Source: Scenedesmus sp. ARA3 (taxonomy: Eukaryota; Chlorophyta; Chlorophyceae; Sphaeropleales; Scenedesmaceae). From it: a DNA stretch of 64,000 bases. This document shows positions 1 to 11,095 of this stretch, piece after piece (the stretch's first letter is position 1; each line of letters begins with the position of its first letter). The translations under genes were made by a program, and so were the position numbers. Where the stretch lies: positions 1-64,000 of the forward strand of contig RWJK01001753.1 of assembly GCA_004335835.1 (NCBI GenBank), in the 5' to 3' direction. The notes below the pieces were generated by a model that saw only the letters and a list, made by a program, of their open reading frames with translations, was not told the DNA's origin and searched no databases.

Positions 1-275
1 CTGCAAGGGGGTACTGCTCCTTGGGTGGCAGTTGCACGGCAGCTGTGGCCCTGTTGGGCTGCTACTACAGATCCGTGCACACGTGCCACCAGCAGCAGGC
101 CCTTGGGGGCTGCTGTTGTTGCCGACATCATGTTTTCCCATCTGCTCCTGCGGATGGGTGCCTCCCCTCTGCATTGCGTGCACTTGCGATGGGGCTGCGG
201 GCTCTACCACCGCTCCGACATCTAGGTACAGAAGCTGTGGATGTGGCAGGGTTATGCTAGCGTTGCGGGCAAATC

Positions 276-1417
276 CTTTTTTTTACAGTTTCTCAGGATT
301 GGGAGTGGTTTGCACAGCGACGGGAAGTTGTGGTTGGTCTTGAAAGTGTGGCTGCCGTTGGCTTGCTGCAGCTGCCAAAGCTGCAAAATGTTGGCCAGGC
401 TGTGCTGCTCTCATCCGAACTGGACTGTGTGTGTGCTTTGCGTAGGTTACCGGCTCAACACGCTGCGTATGAGCATGACATCTGGGGCCCATGGCTATGC
501 CACAGGGTACAGTATGCTGACAGGCAGGTGGCATGTCAGCACGTGCAAGCTTTGCTTGCGCTCATTCCCATCCAGTGGATTGGTGCCGCACTTATGCACA
601 TGGCAGCAGCTTATGCTGCTGGTGAAACTACAGCTCAGCTCGCTGCATTGACACCTGATGCGATGTTTTTACCGCGTGAAACGTTGTGTGCAGATCTGGG
701 TTGGCAGCGTCTTGGAGGTGATACCAACAACATAATTCGTGTGGCAGATCTTACTGTTGCTGTTGCCACTAGATTGCAACGTCTCATTGCGTTAGATGCA
801 CTTGCTCCTCGTCATGGTGCATTTTTGAACAGTGTCAGACCATTGGATGGATTGTCTGAGGGTACCCAGCTCCCTGCTGTGCAGCTGGTGTTGTCCCGCT
901 GGTGGAAGGTCAGAGTGGCTAACACTTACAAGGAGGCATCATGGCGTCTGGCATTGATTGCAGTTCCTACTGCGCAGCGTATGCACCTCACCACGGGGTG
1001 TGCAGCATGTCCAGTTGTGAGACCAGGCGTGGAGCATCACTTTTGGACCTGTCTGGTAGCTGTTTTTGTTCGGCGTGAGGTGGAAAGCCAGCTTATAGTA
1101 TGTCATATGCTCACAGCAGGTGCAACCCTGCCGTGCAGCGCCTTGTGGCTGGCATGTGCCCCTCCTGGGACATGGTATGTATAGCTGCAATACACGCTTT
1201 TGATGTCGGCCGCAGGGCTGTTTGGGCGGTTTTGCACAGGCTGAATGTACCTGTGTTCGTTGAGCAAGTTGCTGTGCGCGCAGCAGTTGATGCCTTTTGG
1301 GATGCGTTAGCAGATTTTGCTGCTACAGCTAGAGTGCCCTGTCGGTACATGAACCAGCTGCTCACACGTCAGCTATTTGTTGCTTGGCACACTGTGTTGC
1401 GAGGCAATGGCAGATGA
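276..1417 (+). pseudogene. Broken C-terminal part of a non-LTR retrotransposon reverse-transcriptase ORF
   Basis: The reading frame open from about 276 to 1184 ends with a cysteine/histidine cluster (GCAACPV, then HHFWTC) that resembles the zf-RVT zinc-binding tail found after the reverse transcriptase in many plant and algal LINE-like elements. The expected continuation (WDMVCIAAIHAFDVGRRAVW and on) is in the next frame, 1100-1417. One frameshift near 1165-1175 therefore breaks the ORF. No polymerase core (YxDD) is visible in the window, so this is a 5'-truncated, frameshifted remnant or the end of an element that starts outside the window. The family assignment is inference from the tail only. 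Confidence 0.55.
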
Positions 1418-1683
1418 TGCCATGTACACTTGTGTGTGAATGCATGACCTGCTATCCACACATGTACCTAATTGTGCGCTTGCTTTGCATGCCGCCAGCC
1501 TGGGGCAGTGACGAGTGACAATGCTAGCATAACCAACGTCATGCCTTAGACACGAAGGTTTTTTCTGAGGGTGAAACCTCACAGTGACAGCCCGAGATGA
1601 GCTGCTTGCAGCTTCCTATTTTACCAGGTGTCTGTGGTGGCTTATGCCGCATGAACACACCGAGTAACCCCTCTATCCATCTT

Positions 1684-2272
1684 TTGGTTTTGGAGGCACC
1701 ACTAGCAGTGTTGTGTGCTGCAGACTGTAGCGCCGGCCCCGGCATCACGGTATGCTACAATGTGAATAACTTTCAACTCCCTGGGATGATTGCCCTCAAA
1801 CTAGAAACCACAGGTCAGCAGTTGATATAACAGGCTTGAAGCATTTCAAGTACGGTAGGGAGATTGGTTTTCGAACGCACCACTAGCAGTGCTGTGTGCT
1901 GCAGACCAAATTGCTGGCATAGCTGCACGGCACACTACAACGTGATTAACTTTGAACTCCCTGGGCTGATAGCCCTCAAACTTGAAAGTGTGGTAGGGAG
2001 ATTGGTTTTTAAACACACCACTAGCAGTGATGTGTGCTGCAGACCAAATTGCTGGCCTAGCTGCACGGCACACTACAACGTGAATACCAAAACCACAGGT
2101 CAGCAGTTAATATAACAGGCTTGAAGCATTTCAAGTACGGTAGGGAGATTGGTTTTTGAACGCACCACTAGCAGTGCTGTGTGCTGCAGACCAAATTGCT
2201 GGCATAGCTGCACGGCACCACTACAACGTGATTAACTTTCAACTCCCTGGGCTGATAGCCCTCAAACTTGAA
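1684..2272 (+). repeat. Four-copy tandem array, unit about 100-135 bp
   Basis: Four related copies lie at about 1684-1805, 1853-1987, 1990-2090 and 2139-2272. Each carries the marks CACCACTAGCAGTG, TGTGTGCTGCAGAC and, except in copy 3, CAACTCCCTGGG or GAACTCCCTGGG. Copies 1 and 3 are each followed by a second shared block (ACCACAGGTCAGCAGTT, then GCTTGAAGCATTTCAAGTAC). The higher-order unit is therefore about 300 bp, present twice. The array lies directly downstream of the retroelement remnant and may be its tail or an independent satellite. No coding capacity is evident. Confidence 0.75.
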
Positions 2273-3167
2273 ACGCAGGCCACCAGCACTACCAGAGGCA
2301 ATGGTAGTGCAAACAGCTGTGGCACTCGGACGTAGATGTTGGTGTCGCTGTGCACCTTCTGCTGTGAACATGCTAGCTGTTTGTAGCTGTCTACCCCTTG
2401 ATCAAAGGTGTTGGTGCTTTCCTGGTGTCTTTGTGCTTAAAAGCACTAGTCTCAGCAAGTGCCTTTACGCGTTCAGGATGGCAGCCACCACAGGCGTTGC
2501 CAGGCATGATGCACTCGCATGTTTGCTGTGTTGAATCACGCATGCCGCATGCAGTGCACTGGCAGTCAAGCACCTCTTGCCAGCTCAACTGTACATTAAC
2601 ACTGCCAACGCGCCTGAGCATGCACACCTGGTAGTATGCGGCTATGTGCGGAGCCTCTGAGTGTCACAGGCTGTGGCGTGGCGCGCAACTTGTGTAAGCG
2701 CACCGTCCAAGGATGTGTTGGTGCTGGGGTGGTGAGGAGCTGAAGGAGCTCTGTCTGTGGTTGTTCTGGCTGAGTCGCAGCAGCAACCCCCACTGCAGCC
2801 CCCCAAAGCGTTGCATATGCATGTCTGTATTGGTTGCAGGCCATTGGGGGCTCAGATGAGGTGTACATGGATGGGTCTGCAGACATGTGGCAGCTGTTGC
2901 TGTTGTGCTTCATCATGGGTGTGTGAGCTGTGCGCTGCTGTGACGCGCGTTCAGAAAATAGTTTTAATTCCTCCTGAAAACGTTCGACGTGTTTCCTGGC
3001 ACGTCTGAGCGCAGGAAAGCATGAGAATGCGAACCGGCGAAAATAACAAAAAAAATAACACATTTGCGTTTATGTATGCTAGATTTGTCGTTTTGCGCAT
3101 TCGCGGTGGGGTAGCCACGGCTGAGTCCGTGGATTGCTAGACGCCAGGGTCGCCCCTGGTGAAGTCA
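2273..3167. other. Gene-poor stretch between the tandem array and the tRNA
   Basis: No gene is supported here. A minus-strand ORF (2391-2627) has a cysteine-dense patch (CQCTACG, then CECIMPGNACGGC) that looks like a zinc-binding or transposase-type cluster. It has no recognisable flanking domain. A short hairpin (CCAGGG/CCCTGG) lies about 20 bp upstream of the tRNA. Confidence 0.4.
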
Positions 3168-3248
3168 GCAGCGATGGCCGAGTGGTTAAGGCGCTAGGCT
3201 GCTAACTTAGTGGGATTTCCCGCGGGAGTTCGAACCTCCCTCGCTGCG
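3168..3248 (+). tRNA. tRNA-Ser (anticodon GCT)
   Basis: This 81-nt class II cloverleaf has acceptor stem GCAGCGA/TCGCTGC with discriminator G. The D arm has the A-box TGGCCGAGTGG. The anticodon stem is CTAGG/CTTAG (one G-U pair) with loop CTGCTAA, which puts GCT at 3201-3203. A long variable arm follows, as expected for tRNA-Ser. The T arm is GGGAG-TTCGAAC-CTCCC, and a TTTT Pol III terminator lies at 3255-3258. There is no intron and CCA is not encoded. It reads AGC/AGU serine codons, the codons produced by one frame of the CAG repeats that fill the neighbouring genes. Confidence 0.96.
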
Positions 3249-3258
3249 CTCACCTTTT

Positions 3259-3804
3259 GCGTTTCTTGCTGGTACACCTTCCCATGTTGACAAACACCTC
3301 CATCTGCTGCCATACACTGACGCTTCTGAGAGCCAGGCCATGCATGGGGGGTGTGGGCAGGCTGAGTCATCTGCGACGTTCCAGATTTTCGGGTGTTCGT
3401 TGCAACGTAGTTGCCTGTGCACACCGTGTAACCCCTCTTCTTCTGGGTGTGGGCAGGGGCAGTCGCCAGCCAGCCAGCTGCGAATGCCACCCGCGGGCAC
3501 ACAGGGCATGCTGTGTCCTGCAACCCGATATGCTAAAGCCCTGTTTGGCAAGCCAGCGGTGCACCAGCAGCATCAGGGGGTACTCTAGCTGGTGTTACAG
3601 TTGAATTGTAATGATCGCATGACTTTATTTGCAGAGCACATTGGGAACTGTTGCTGTTGCCTGGGCTGACGCCTATGCTGTCCTGATGCACTGTCCGAAC
3701 AGTTTTATACCTTTCTTAGCTTGTTGAAAACGAGACACCTGGCATGGCAGTTCAAGAGGCTGGAATTGCCTGGCCCCCATGTGTAACAAACACAAACAAA
3801 AGGC
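3259..3804. other. Intergenic, upstream of the LSD1-type gene
   Basis: No convincing ORF or element was seen. The stretch should contain the promoter and 5' UTR of the downstream demethylase gene. No clear TATA box was recognised. Confidence 0.4.
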
Positions 3805-5530
3805 ATGGACACCAGCACAGCACCAGAGGGATCGCCAGTTGATGTTTCGGACGACGCACACAGGCACCTCGCTTTGTCCAGTAGTGATGCCTTCACTACA
3901 GTGTGGCCAGAAGCAGTCATTACAGACGATGAAGATGACGAAGGGCGAGCTCACCGAAAGCGTGGCCCCAAGCGGGGCAGAGCAGATGGCCAGCCAAAGA
4001 GGCAGAGGGAGGTCCCTGATACGGTGCTAGAAGAGGAGGTGGCACATGCTGGTAGGCCTAGCTGCCGGGATATTGGCATGTAACATTGCTAAGCGATTAA
4101 GAACATGTCAGCTGCAAGAGCAGCAGCAGTAGTAGTAGCAGCAGTGCAGCAGTAGCAGCAGTAGCACTGGCAGTGCAGCACATGACATCAGAGACTGCTC
4201 CATCTTTGTATATGATATAGCAACAGCACTGGCATGAGAAGCCAGATATCAATTAACATGTTGCGACAAGGCTGCTGCATGATGGCTTCAGGTCAAGTAA
4301 GGATGCTCGTCGTTGGCCAGCGCAGCAGTAGAGCTGTGTGCCCCTTCAGCCAGCTCACTGCATTAACAGCTGAGCCTGTCCCCACACTGCTGCATGCGTC
4401 TCCTGCTTGATGCTGCACCTGCACCGCTTGCAGTGGGCCTGGACGTGTATGGCATGAGCGAGCATGAGGCGGGGCTGCTGGCAGACGACTTGGATGAGGA
4501 GGTGTACTGCCAGGTGACACAGCAGCAGCGGCAGCGGCAGCGGCGGCAGCAGCAGCAGTGGCAGCAGCAGCATGTGGCTTGACAGCTGTGCTAGTAGCAC
4601 AGGTGCAGCTGCAGCTGTACTGCAGTACGCTCGTCGAAGAACATAAGGAGTATCAGCTGCCTGTATGCTGCTACGTGCCTGGCGGCTGGGCACTGATGAA
4701 GGTGCAGCAGCACAGCCGAAGGTGCCTGCAGCTGCTGCAAGCTTATTGAATTGGCGTGGCAGGAAAAGGATTCAGTAGCAGCAGCAGCAGCAGCAGCATC
4801 AAGCACTGTTGTTGCATGTTCTCAGGTGGTGCGCTGCTGCTGTGCTGGCAGGTGCGCAACCACATCCTTGCGCGCTGGCGTGCTGACGTCAGCGCCTTCC
4901 TGTCAGAGGAGGAGGCAGCAGCCAAGATCCTGCCCAAGCACAGGTGCGGCAGCACACCGGGAGGGTTAGTTTCGTGCTTACGTCCTTTTACATCAGGAGG
5001 GCAGCAGCGCACCGCCGGTTCAGCAGACACTGCGGCAGTAACCAGGCACTAGCCAGGCACTAGCCAGGCACACAGGCGCTTGTAGTAGCTGCATCCTGCG
5101 AGCTCTGCCGACAGCCAGCCACGTTTAAGCAATGTGCTGTCAAGCCTCTTGCACCCTACACTTGGCGTTTGCTACACCCCGCCGGCTTGCACTTGTGCAT
5201 GCGCGTCCACACTTCATCCACACCGCGCACTGCCGGCTGTGCTGCTGTGGGCTGTTTGTCCTGCAGGCACCTGGTGAGTGCTGCGTGGCGCTTCCTGGAC
5301 CTGCACGGCCACATCAACTGGGGTGTGGCGCCAGCAGTGATGGCCCGGCCCAGCCCGCAGCGCCAGGAGACTGTGGTGGTCATTGGGGCAGGGCTTGCGG
5401 GTGCGTTGGCGGTGCCATGTGTTATTTGTGTGTTACTAACGTAGCCACGTAGGGAGCTGCGGGGCAGGCTGAGGGCTGGTGGCTGCTGTCTCTAACCAGG
5501 GAAGCAGGTGGCAGGGTGGCAAGGATGGAA

Positions 5531-5573
<43 letters not shown>

Positions 5574-6074
5574 AGCAGCTGACAGTGGGAGCACACAGTG
5601 GGTGCGGCTGGCCTCGCAGGCAAGCATTGCCTGCCTGCAAGACTGCCGCCGCTTCTGGCAACGCGCACTTATCCTGTTGTGGGGTGGTGCTGTTGCTGGC
5701 CAGCAATGGATGAGCATGAGGCACCCAGTATGAATTGCAGCAGCAGCGGCTGCAGCAGCATTGCCCTCTTCCGCTGACGCCTGTCTGTCGCTGCCGGGGA
5801 CTTGGTGTGGCTGCCTCGCTGCTGCTCCCTCTGCTGTTACTTACATATGCACACACGTGTGTCCTGTCTTCTGGTGTGCCGCAGGCCTGTCTGCTGCGCG
5901 CCAGCTGGCCAACCACGGCTACAAGGTGTTGGTGGTGGAGGGCAGCAGCAGGCCTGGCGGCAGGGTGTTCACGCAGCGGATGCAGGTGAGGGCGCAGCCG
6001 GGCTGCCGTTGGGAGCAGCCAGGCTCTTGAGCTGCGGCAGCTAGCAGGGTTGGTTGGGATCATGTGCTTTGTGT

Positions 6075-6111
<37 letters not shown>

Positions 6112-6310
6112 CTGCAAAGCTGGCCAAACTTCAGCTGGTATTGATGGTTTGATACATGGTTCTTGTTGTTGGCCGAGGCACGAGGCCGCATGGTGCGTGG
6201 GGCTGGTGCGTATGTGGGCTGTTGCAGGCCGTGGCGGCTGCAATCTGTTTACTGCCAACATGCAGGCGCCTTGGGCAGAATCTGGCATGGCTGACACATC
6301 CCATGCTTCT

Positions 6311-6350
<40 letters not shown>

Positions 6351-7151
6351 CTGCTGGCAGTCAGCCGACGGCAGCATTGCTGCTGCCGCAGACCTCGGGG
6401 GCAGCATCATCACCGGCATTGATGGCAACCCGCTGGCAGTGATTGCCAGGCAGCTGGACATCCCGCTGCACGACATCAACAGCAGCGATGTGCCGCTGTA
6501 CTTGAGAGATGGCAGCCAGCTGGATGCTGGCCTCGACCTGCAGGTGAGGTCCTTGTGGCTGTGCGGCTGTGCGAGCTTTGGTGGACGAGTGATGATTATG
6601 TACAGTGATGAATGGTGGCAAGGATGTGTGTACTAGGTACAATGGCCTTGCTTCTGGCTTCACAGCACGCCGCGCCATCACTGGCGCCTTCAGCCTTGCC
6701 AGGCAACCTCAGCGCCTTAGTGGCAGACAAGCAGTGTCTGTGGTGTGGTTGCATCAACAGGCAACGCCCTGGCCAACACACAACCGGCTGCTGCTGCTGC
6801 TGCCTCAGGTTGAGGCGTGGTTCAACCAGCTGCTGGACCGCTCCGCAGCCCTGAGGGACAGCCTTGGGCGGGGTGGGGACGCTATCAGCCTGCAGTCATC
6901 ACTGGACGGCCTTTGGAGCAGGAGGGAGGCGCGAGTGCGCCGCCACGAGCAGCAGCAGCATGGGCTGCCGCAGCAGCAGCAGCAGCAGCAGGTGGCAGAT
7001 GATGCAGAGCAGCTGAGAGTGAACGGGCATCATAGCAACGGGTATCACCCGCCACCAGCAGTACACGAGCAGCAGCAGCAGCAGCACAGTTCCTTGCAGC
7101 AGCAGGGGCCAAGTTTACAGCAGCAACGGCAGCAGCAAGAAGGGTACCAGG

Positions 7152-7203
<52 letters not shown>

Positions 7204-8478
7204 CATGGCTGACAGCTTGGAGAATCAGCAGGCTCGGCACCTACTGATGCAGTGGCACCTGGCCAACATAGAGTTTGCAAATGCAACGCGACTGAGGCGG
7301 CTGTCGATGCGGGTGAGGGCCGGGACTGCTGCTGCTGTGTTAACAGCCAGATGCATTGCCGGGCACCTGTTTTTACTTCTGCGCACACTTCTGCACACCC
7401 CTGCACACTTGCACAATTGTTTGCACACTTACATACTTTACATACACACACGCACTCACACTCATGCAATCGTTTGCGCGCATCTACACACAATATATGT
7501 ATTGCCGCATGTCTGCTCACTGGACGCCTGGGCACACTTCTTCACACGCTCACACCTACCCAAACGCTCTAGTACGTGCTCAAGCATTCTTCACACACGC
7601 CTCCGCACATTCCTGCATGCGTACAATCACTGCCACAGCACTGGGACATGGACGGCGAGTACGAGCACGCAGGCAGCCACACGCACTCACACACTCTCCT
7701 GTTGCACTGCTGCACACGCCTCTGCAGCACTGGGACCTTGATGACGAGTACGAGCATGGGGGCAGCCACGTGTTCCTGCCGGGCGGCAACCTGCGGCTGC
7801 TGGAGGGCCTTGCTCAGGGCCTGCCCATCTTCTACAACAGCACAGCACGCCTGCTGCAGTACAGCGCCGCAGGGGTGTGTTTACATGCACGGCCTGCCGG
7901 ATGATAGACGCGTCAACTGGGCACGGTCTGCAGCTGCTTGGCGGTGTGTTCCAACAGCCACAGGACAGACATGTGGCAAAGCTGTTTGAGTGGCTTGGCA
8001 GCAGCTCTGCATGGGAATATGCAGGCGGGTTTGTTGGCGGCAGCACTTGTTCAGGCTTGTCAGACACTGTCAGCTCCTGCTGACCACAGCCCCTGCTGCT
8101 GCTGCTGCTGCTGTTTGCAAACATCACAGGTGCAGGTGCACACTGATGCTGGCGTGTTCACCGCTGATGCTGCCCTGGTGACCATCCCACTTGGTGTGCT
8201 GAAGCGGCCAGATGCCATGGTCTTCCAGCCGCAGCTGCCGCCACGCAAGCGTGCAGCTATCCGCCGGCTGGGCTTTGGCTGCCTGAACAAGGTCATGCTG
8301 CTGTTCCCGCACTGCTTCTGGGGCGACAAGGTGCGCTGCACTGCAAATTCATAATGCCCCGTTTTTTTAGCGCAGCAAGGCGGATATTGCGTGTTATTGC
8401 GAGCACCTTCCTGTACTGCTTCCTCTGCTTGGTGGCTAGCACAGTCGCCTGACAGCGTTGCTCCTGGTGCTGCAAGTG

Positions 8479-8515
<37 letters not shown>

Positions 8516-11095
8516 AAGTCCTATCACACCTGCAACTTGCTCGTTTCACTTTTGCCACGTCATGCATGCCAACATTGTGTTACTCCAGGACATGTTTGGC
8601 CACGTCAGCAGCGAGCCGCGGCAGCGTGGGCGCTACTACCTCTTCTACACCTACGACAGCATCTCTGGTGGCGCGGTGCTGGCTGCGCTGGTGGCTGGTG
8701 ACGCTGCTGTCGAGTTTGAGGCCAAACCTGAGGCTGTGGCAGTGGGGGAGGTCATGGCGCTGCTGCGCGGCATCTTTGGGCCGCAGGGGGTGGTAGTGCC
8801 TGAGCCGCTGCAGGTGCGCTGTGCAGGTGGTGGTGCTGCGTGACAAGCGTATTCCTTTGCTACCTGCCGCCAATGCACTCCGCAGGTTTGGCTCTATATG
8901 TGGTATGTATGCGGTGTATATGTGGTGTTCGTGAGCCTCAAGGCGTGGCAATGCCTGAGCCGCTGCAGGCGCACTGTGCACGTGGTAGTGCTGCGTGACA
9001 TTGTGCATGCATGACATTGTGCATGCGTGGCACGGCGTTCGTAGTATGTCCGTAGTTGCTACTTGCCGCTGGTGCAGCCTGCATGTGTGTGCGTACTGCT
9101 GCTGCATTGCTGTTGCTGCGGCTGCTCGTATCCCTGCGCCGTGTGCAGTGTTGTCACGCTCTGGTGCTGCCGCGCTGCTGTGCTGCTGTTGCATGCCGCA
9201 GGCTGTGTGCACGCGCTGGGCCTCCGACCCTATGTGCTATGGCTCCTACTCCTCAGTGGCTGTGGGCAGCAGCGGCGCTGCTGATTATGATGCACTGGCA
9301 CAGCCGCTGGGGGACAGGGTCTTCTTTGCAGGAGAGGCAACCACATCCAGGTGGGCCGCATTGTCTTGGAGTGTTTGCGCGGAGTGTTAATTCAGGTGGT
9401 CGCTGTGAGTTTGGCTTGCTTTAGGCTGGTGCTTCAAGCTCCTGCTTGCTCTGTAGGTGTGGTTGGTTTCACTCAGTGAGGCCGCCTGCATCGCAAGAGG
9501 GATGCAGGGCTGCTTGGTGCCAGCCTGGCACCAAGCATCCCTGCATCCCTGCAGGTTGCACTTCCCGGACGCCTGCTGTCCCAAGCAATTTATCACCATA
9601 CTCACCTCCAACCCGCCACCACCCCTCAACTCGCCTGGCGCACGTAATCACCACCTGCTTGCATAATCCATTGCAAGTACCCCGGCACCATGCACGGCGC
9701 GTTCGCCACAGGCCTGCGTAAGGCCGCCGCCATCGTAAGTCACTGCAGGTGGCAGCTCCTTGACCCTGCTTACCTGCCGTTCCAAGCAACGTGCGCACTG
9801 CGCCTGACCATCAGCCCTTCACTCTGGCATTGCCCGTCACCACACCATTGCGCGCGTGCTGCACATTTTGTCTTGCCGCAGGTACCCTGCCACCATGCAC
9901 GGCGCATTTGCCACCGGGCTGCGTGAGGCCGCGGCCATCATGGCTGCCTTTGCTGCGCAGCGCGGCGAGGAGCTGCGGCCTGCACTGATGACGGGCAAAG
10001 AGATGCGGGAGGCGGCGGACCCTGGCAGCGTGGCTGCGGGGCAGCAGCTGGTGCAGCTGGCTAGCCTGCTGCAGCAGGTGATTGTGTGGCACACATGTGT
10101 TGTGATCATGGTGTTCGTGCTGGCTACTAAGGGTGCTGTGGCAGAGCAAGGGAGGGGATGTGTGTTTTGTTCTGCTGTGAGCTGCATCACACATCCCTGT
10201 GGCAGGCCTGATCCGGCTGCGTGGCTGCCGGGCAGCAGCTGGTCACACTGGCTGGCCTGCTGCAGCAGGTGAGGCGGTTGCTTGCTTGCTGTTGCTGATT
10301 GCTGATGGCGAGATATCAAAACCTTTTGCAGTGTGCTGCAGCTCACTGTAGCCCAGTGGCAAGCATGCTTCCTCCCAACAGCATGCGTGCGCAGGTGACG
10401 CATATGCAGTATTGCTGAGGTTGTTGCTGTGTTGTGTGCTGCAGGTGTTTGACAGCTCTGCTGTTGACAGCCAGGGGCTGCCGGCTGGCCCTGATGAGGA
10501 GTTTGGCGTGTTTGCTGCTGCCTACGGCCCACCAGGCACCGAGTTTGAGGACCAGGCGCTGCTGGCGATCAACCTAGGTAGGTCACAAAGCATTTTAGAG
10601 CTCAGCAGTCTGCCCTGCCCCTGTCATGAGTCGATCTCTGATGCTGCTTGTGCCCCATTCCGAAGTTTGTCTGATGTAGCAGCCCCAACACACGTGTCAA
10701 TCAACTGCTTGGCGTACACTCGCTGCCGTTGCCTCTGCGGTCACTCTCAACTACCTCAAACCTCTGCACTCTCCTCCTCCTGCTGCGGCTGCTGCTTCAC
10801 TGCTGGACTGTTGCTGCTCCCACCCATCACAGCCGCGCTGCGCAGCGCCGCCAAGCACGCCCCAGTTGTCATCTACACCTCCATCAGCCGCACCCAGCTG
10901 GAGCTGCTGCGAGACGTGCCAGGTGGCGATGAGCGGCGCTTAGGCATGCTGGCTGGCGAGCTTGGTGTGAAGCTGGTGGGGCGGCCGCTGCAGGGTGACA
11001 GCCTGAGGCTGCTGGAGGCCATTGTGCAGCACAGGGGGCTGGCTGGCGCTGATGGTGATGGCGAGGATGATGCAGGCAGCAGCGACGTGGACTGA
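3805..11095 (+). CDS. FLD/LDL-type lysine-specific histone demethylase (SWIRM + amine oxidase)
   Basis: A flavin amine oxidase that removes methyl groups from histone H3 lysine, acting in the nucleus. Fourteen exons join in phase to 884 aa: 3805-4051, 4434-4513, 4852-4943, 5267-5400, 5885-5985, 6361-6543, 6809-7312, 7728-7874, 8130-8330, 8589-8813, 9202-9350, 9882-10077, 10445-10577, 10833-11095. The N-terminus is acidic then basic (TDDEDDEG, KRGPKRGR, a likely NLS). SWIRM spans about 85-170 (VRNHILARWRADVSAFL, HGHINWGVAP). The FAD fold has VVVIGAGLAG near 176 and VVEGSSRPGGR. The catalytic lysine is in FGCLNK (K550), and the closing FAD motif is FFAGEATTSRYPATMHGAF. A glutamine-rich block (about 326-411) sits where human LSD1 carries its Tower domain. 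The C-terminal piece (VIYTSISRTQLELLRDV, LGVKLVGRPL) matches the tail of Arabidopsis FLD. Several introns carry degenerate exon copies. Confidence 0.94.
5531..5573 (+). repeat. (GCT)n/(CTG)n microsatellite, intron 4 of the demethylase gene
   Basis: About 14 uninterrupted GCT units lie in the intron between the two exons that build the FAD-binding GxGxxG motif. On the sense strand it is CTG, like most intronic tracts in this window. Confidence 0.95.
7154..7201 (+). repeat. (CAG)16 polyglutamine tract in exon 7 of the demethylase gene
   Basis: A pure CAG tract encodes the longest Gln run in the protein, inside a wider Gln-rich segment (about 6948-7201). It lies directly before the conserved WHLANIEFANAT motif of LSD1 enzymes, the point where the Tower insertion joins the catalytic fold in animals. 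Confidence 0.95.
9499..9549. repeat. 51-bp near-perfect palindrome in intron 11 of the demethylase gene
   Basis: Left arm 9499-9523 (GGGATGCAGGGCTGCTTGGT then GCCAG) and right arm 9525-9549 pair at 24 of 25 positions around a single unpaired base. RNA from either strand would form a 25-bp hairpin. No target-site duplication or coding function is seen. Confidence 0.85.

Noticed and set aside
5422..6297. Minus-strand ORF of 291 aa opposite the LSD1 gene
   Set aside because: It covers LSD1 introns and exon 5 antisense, consists of low-complexity Cys/Ala runs, and has no domain.
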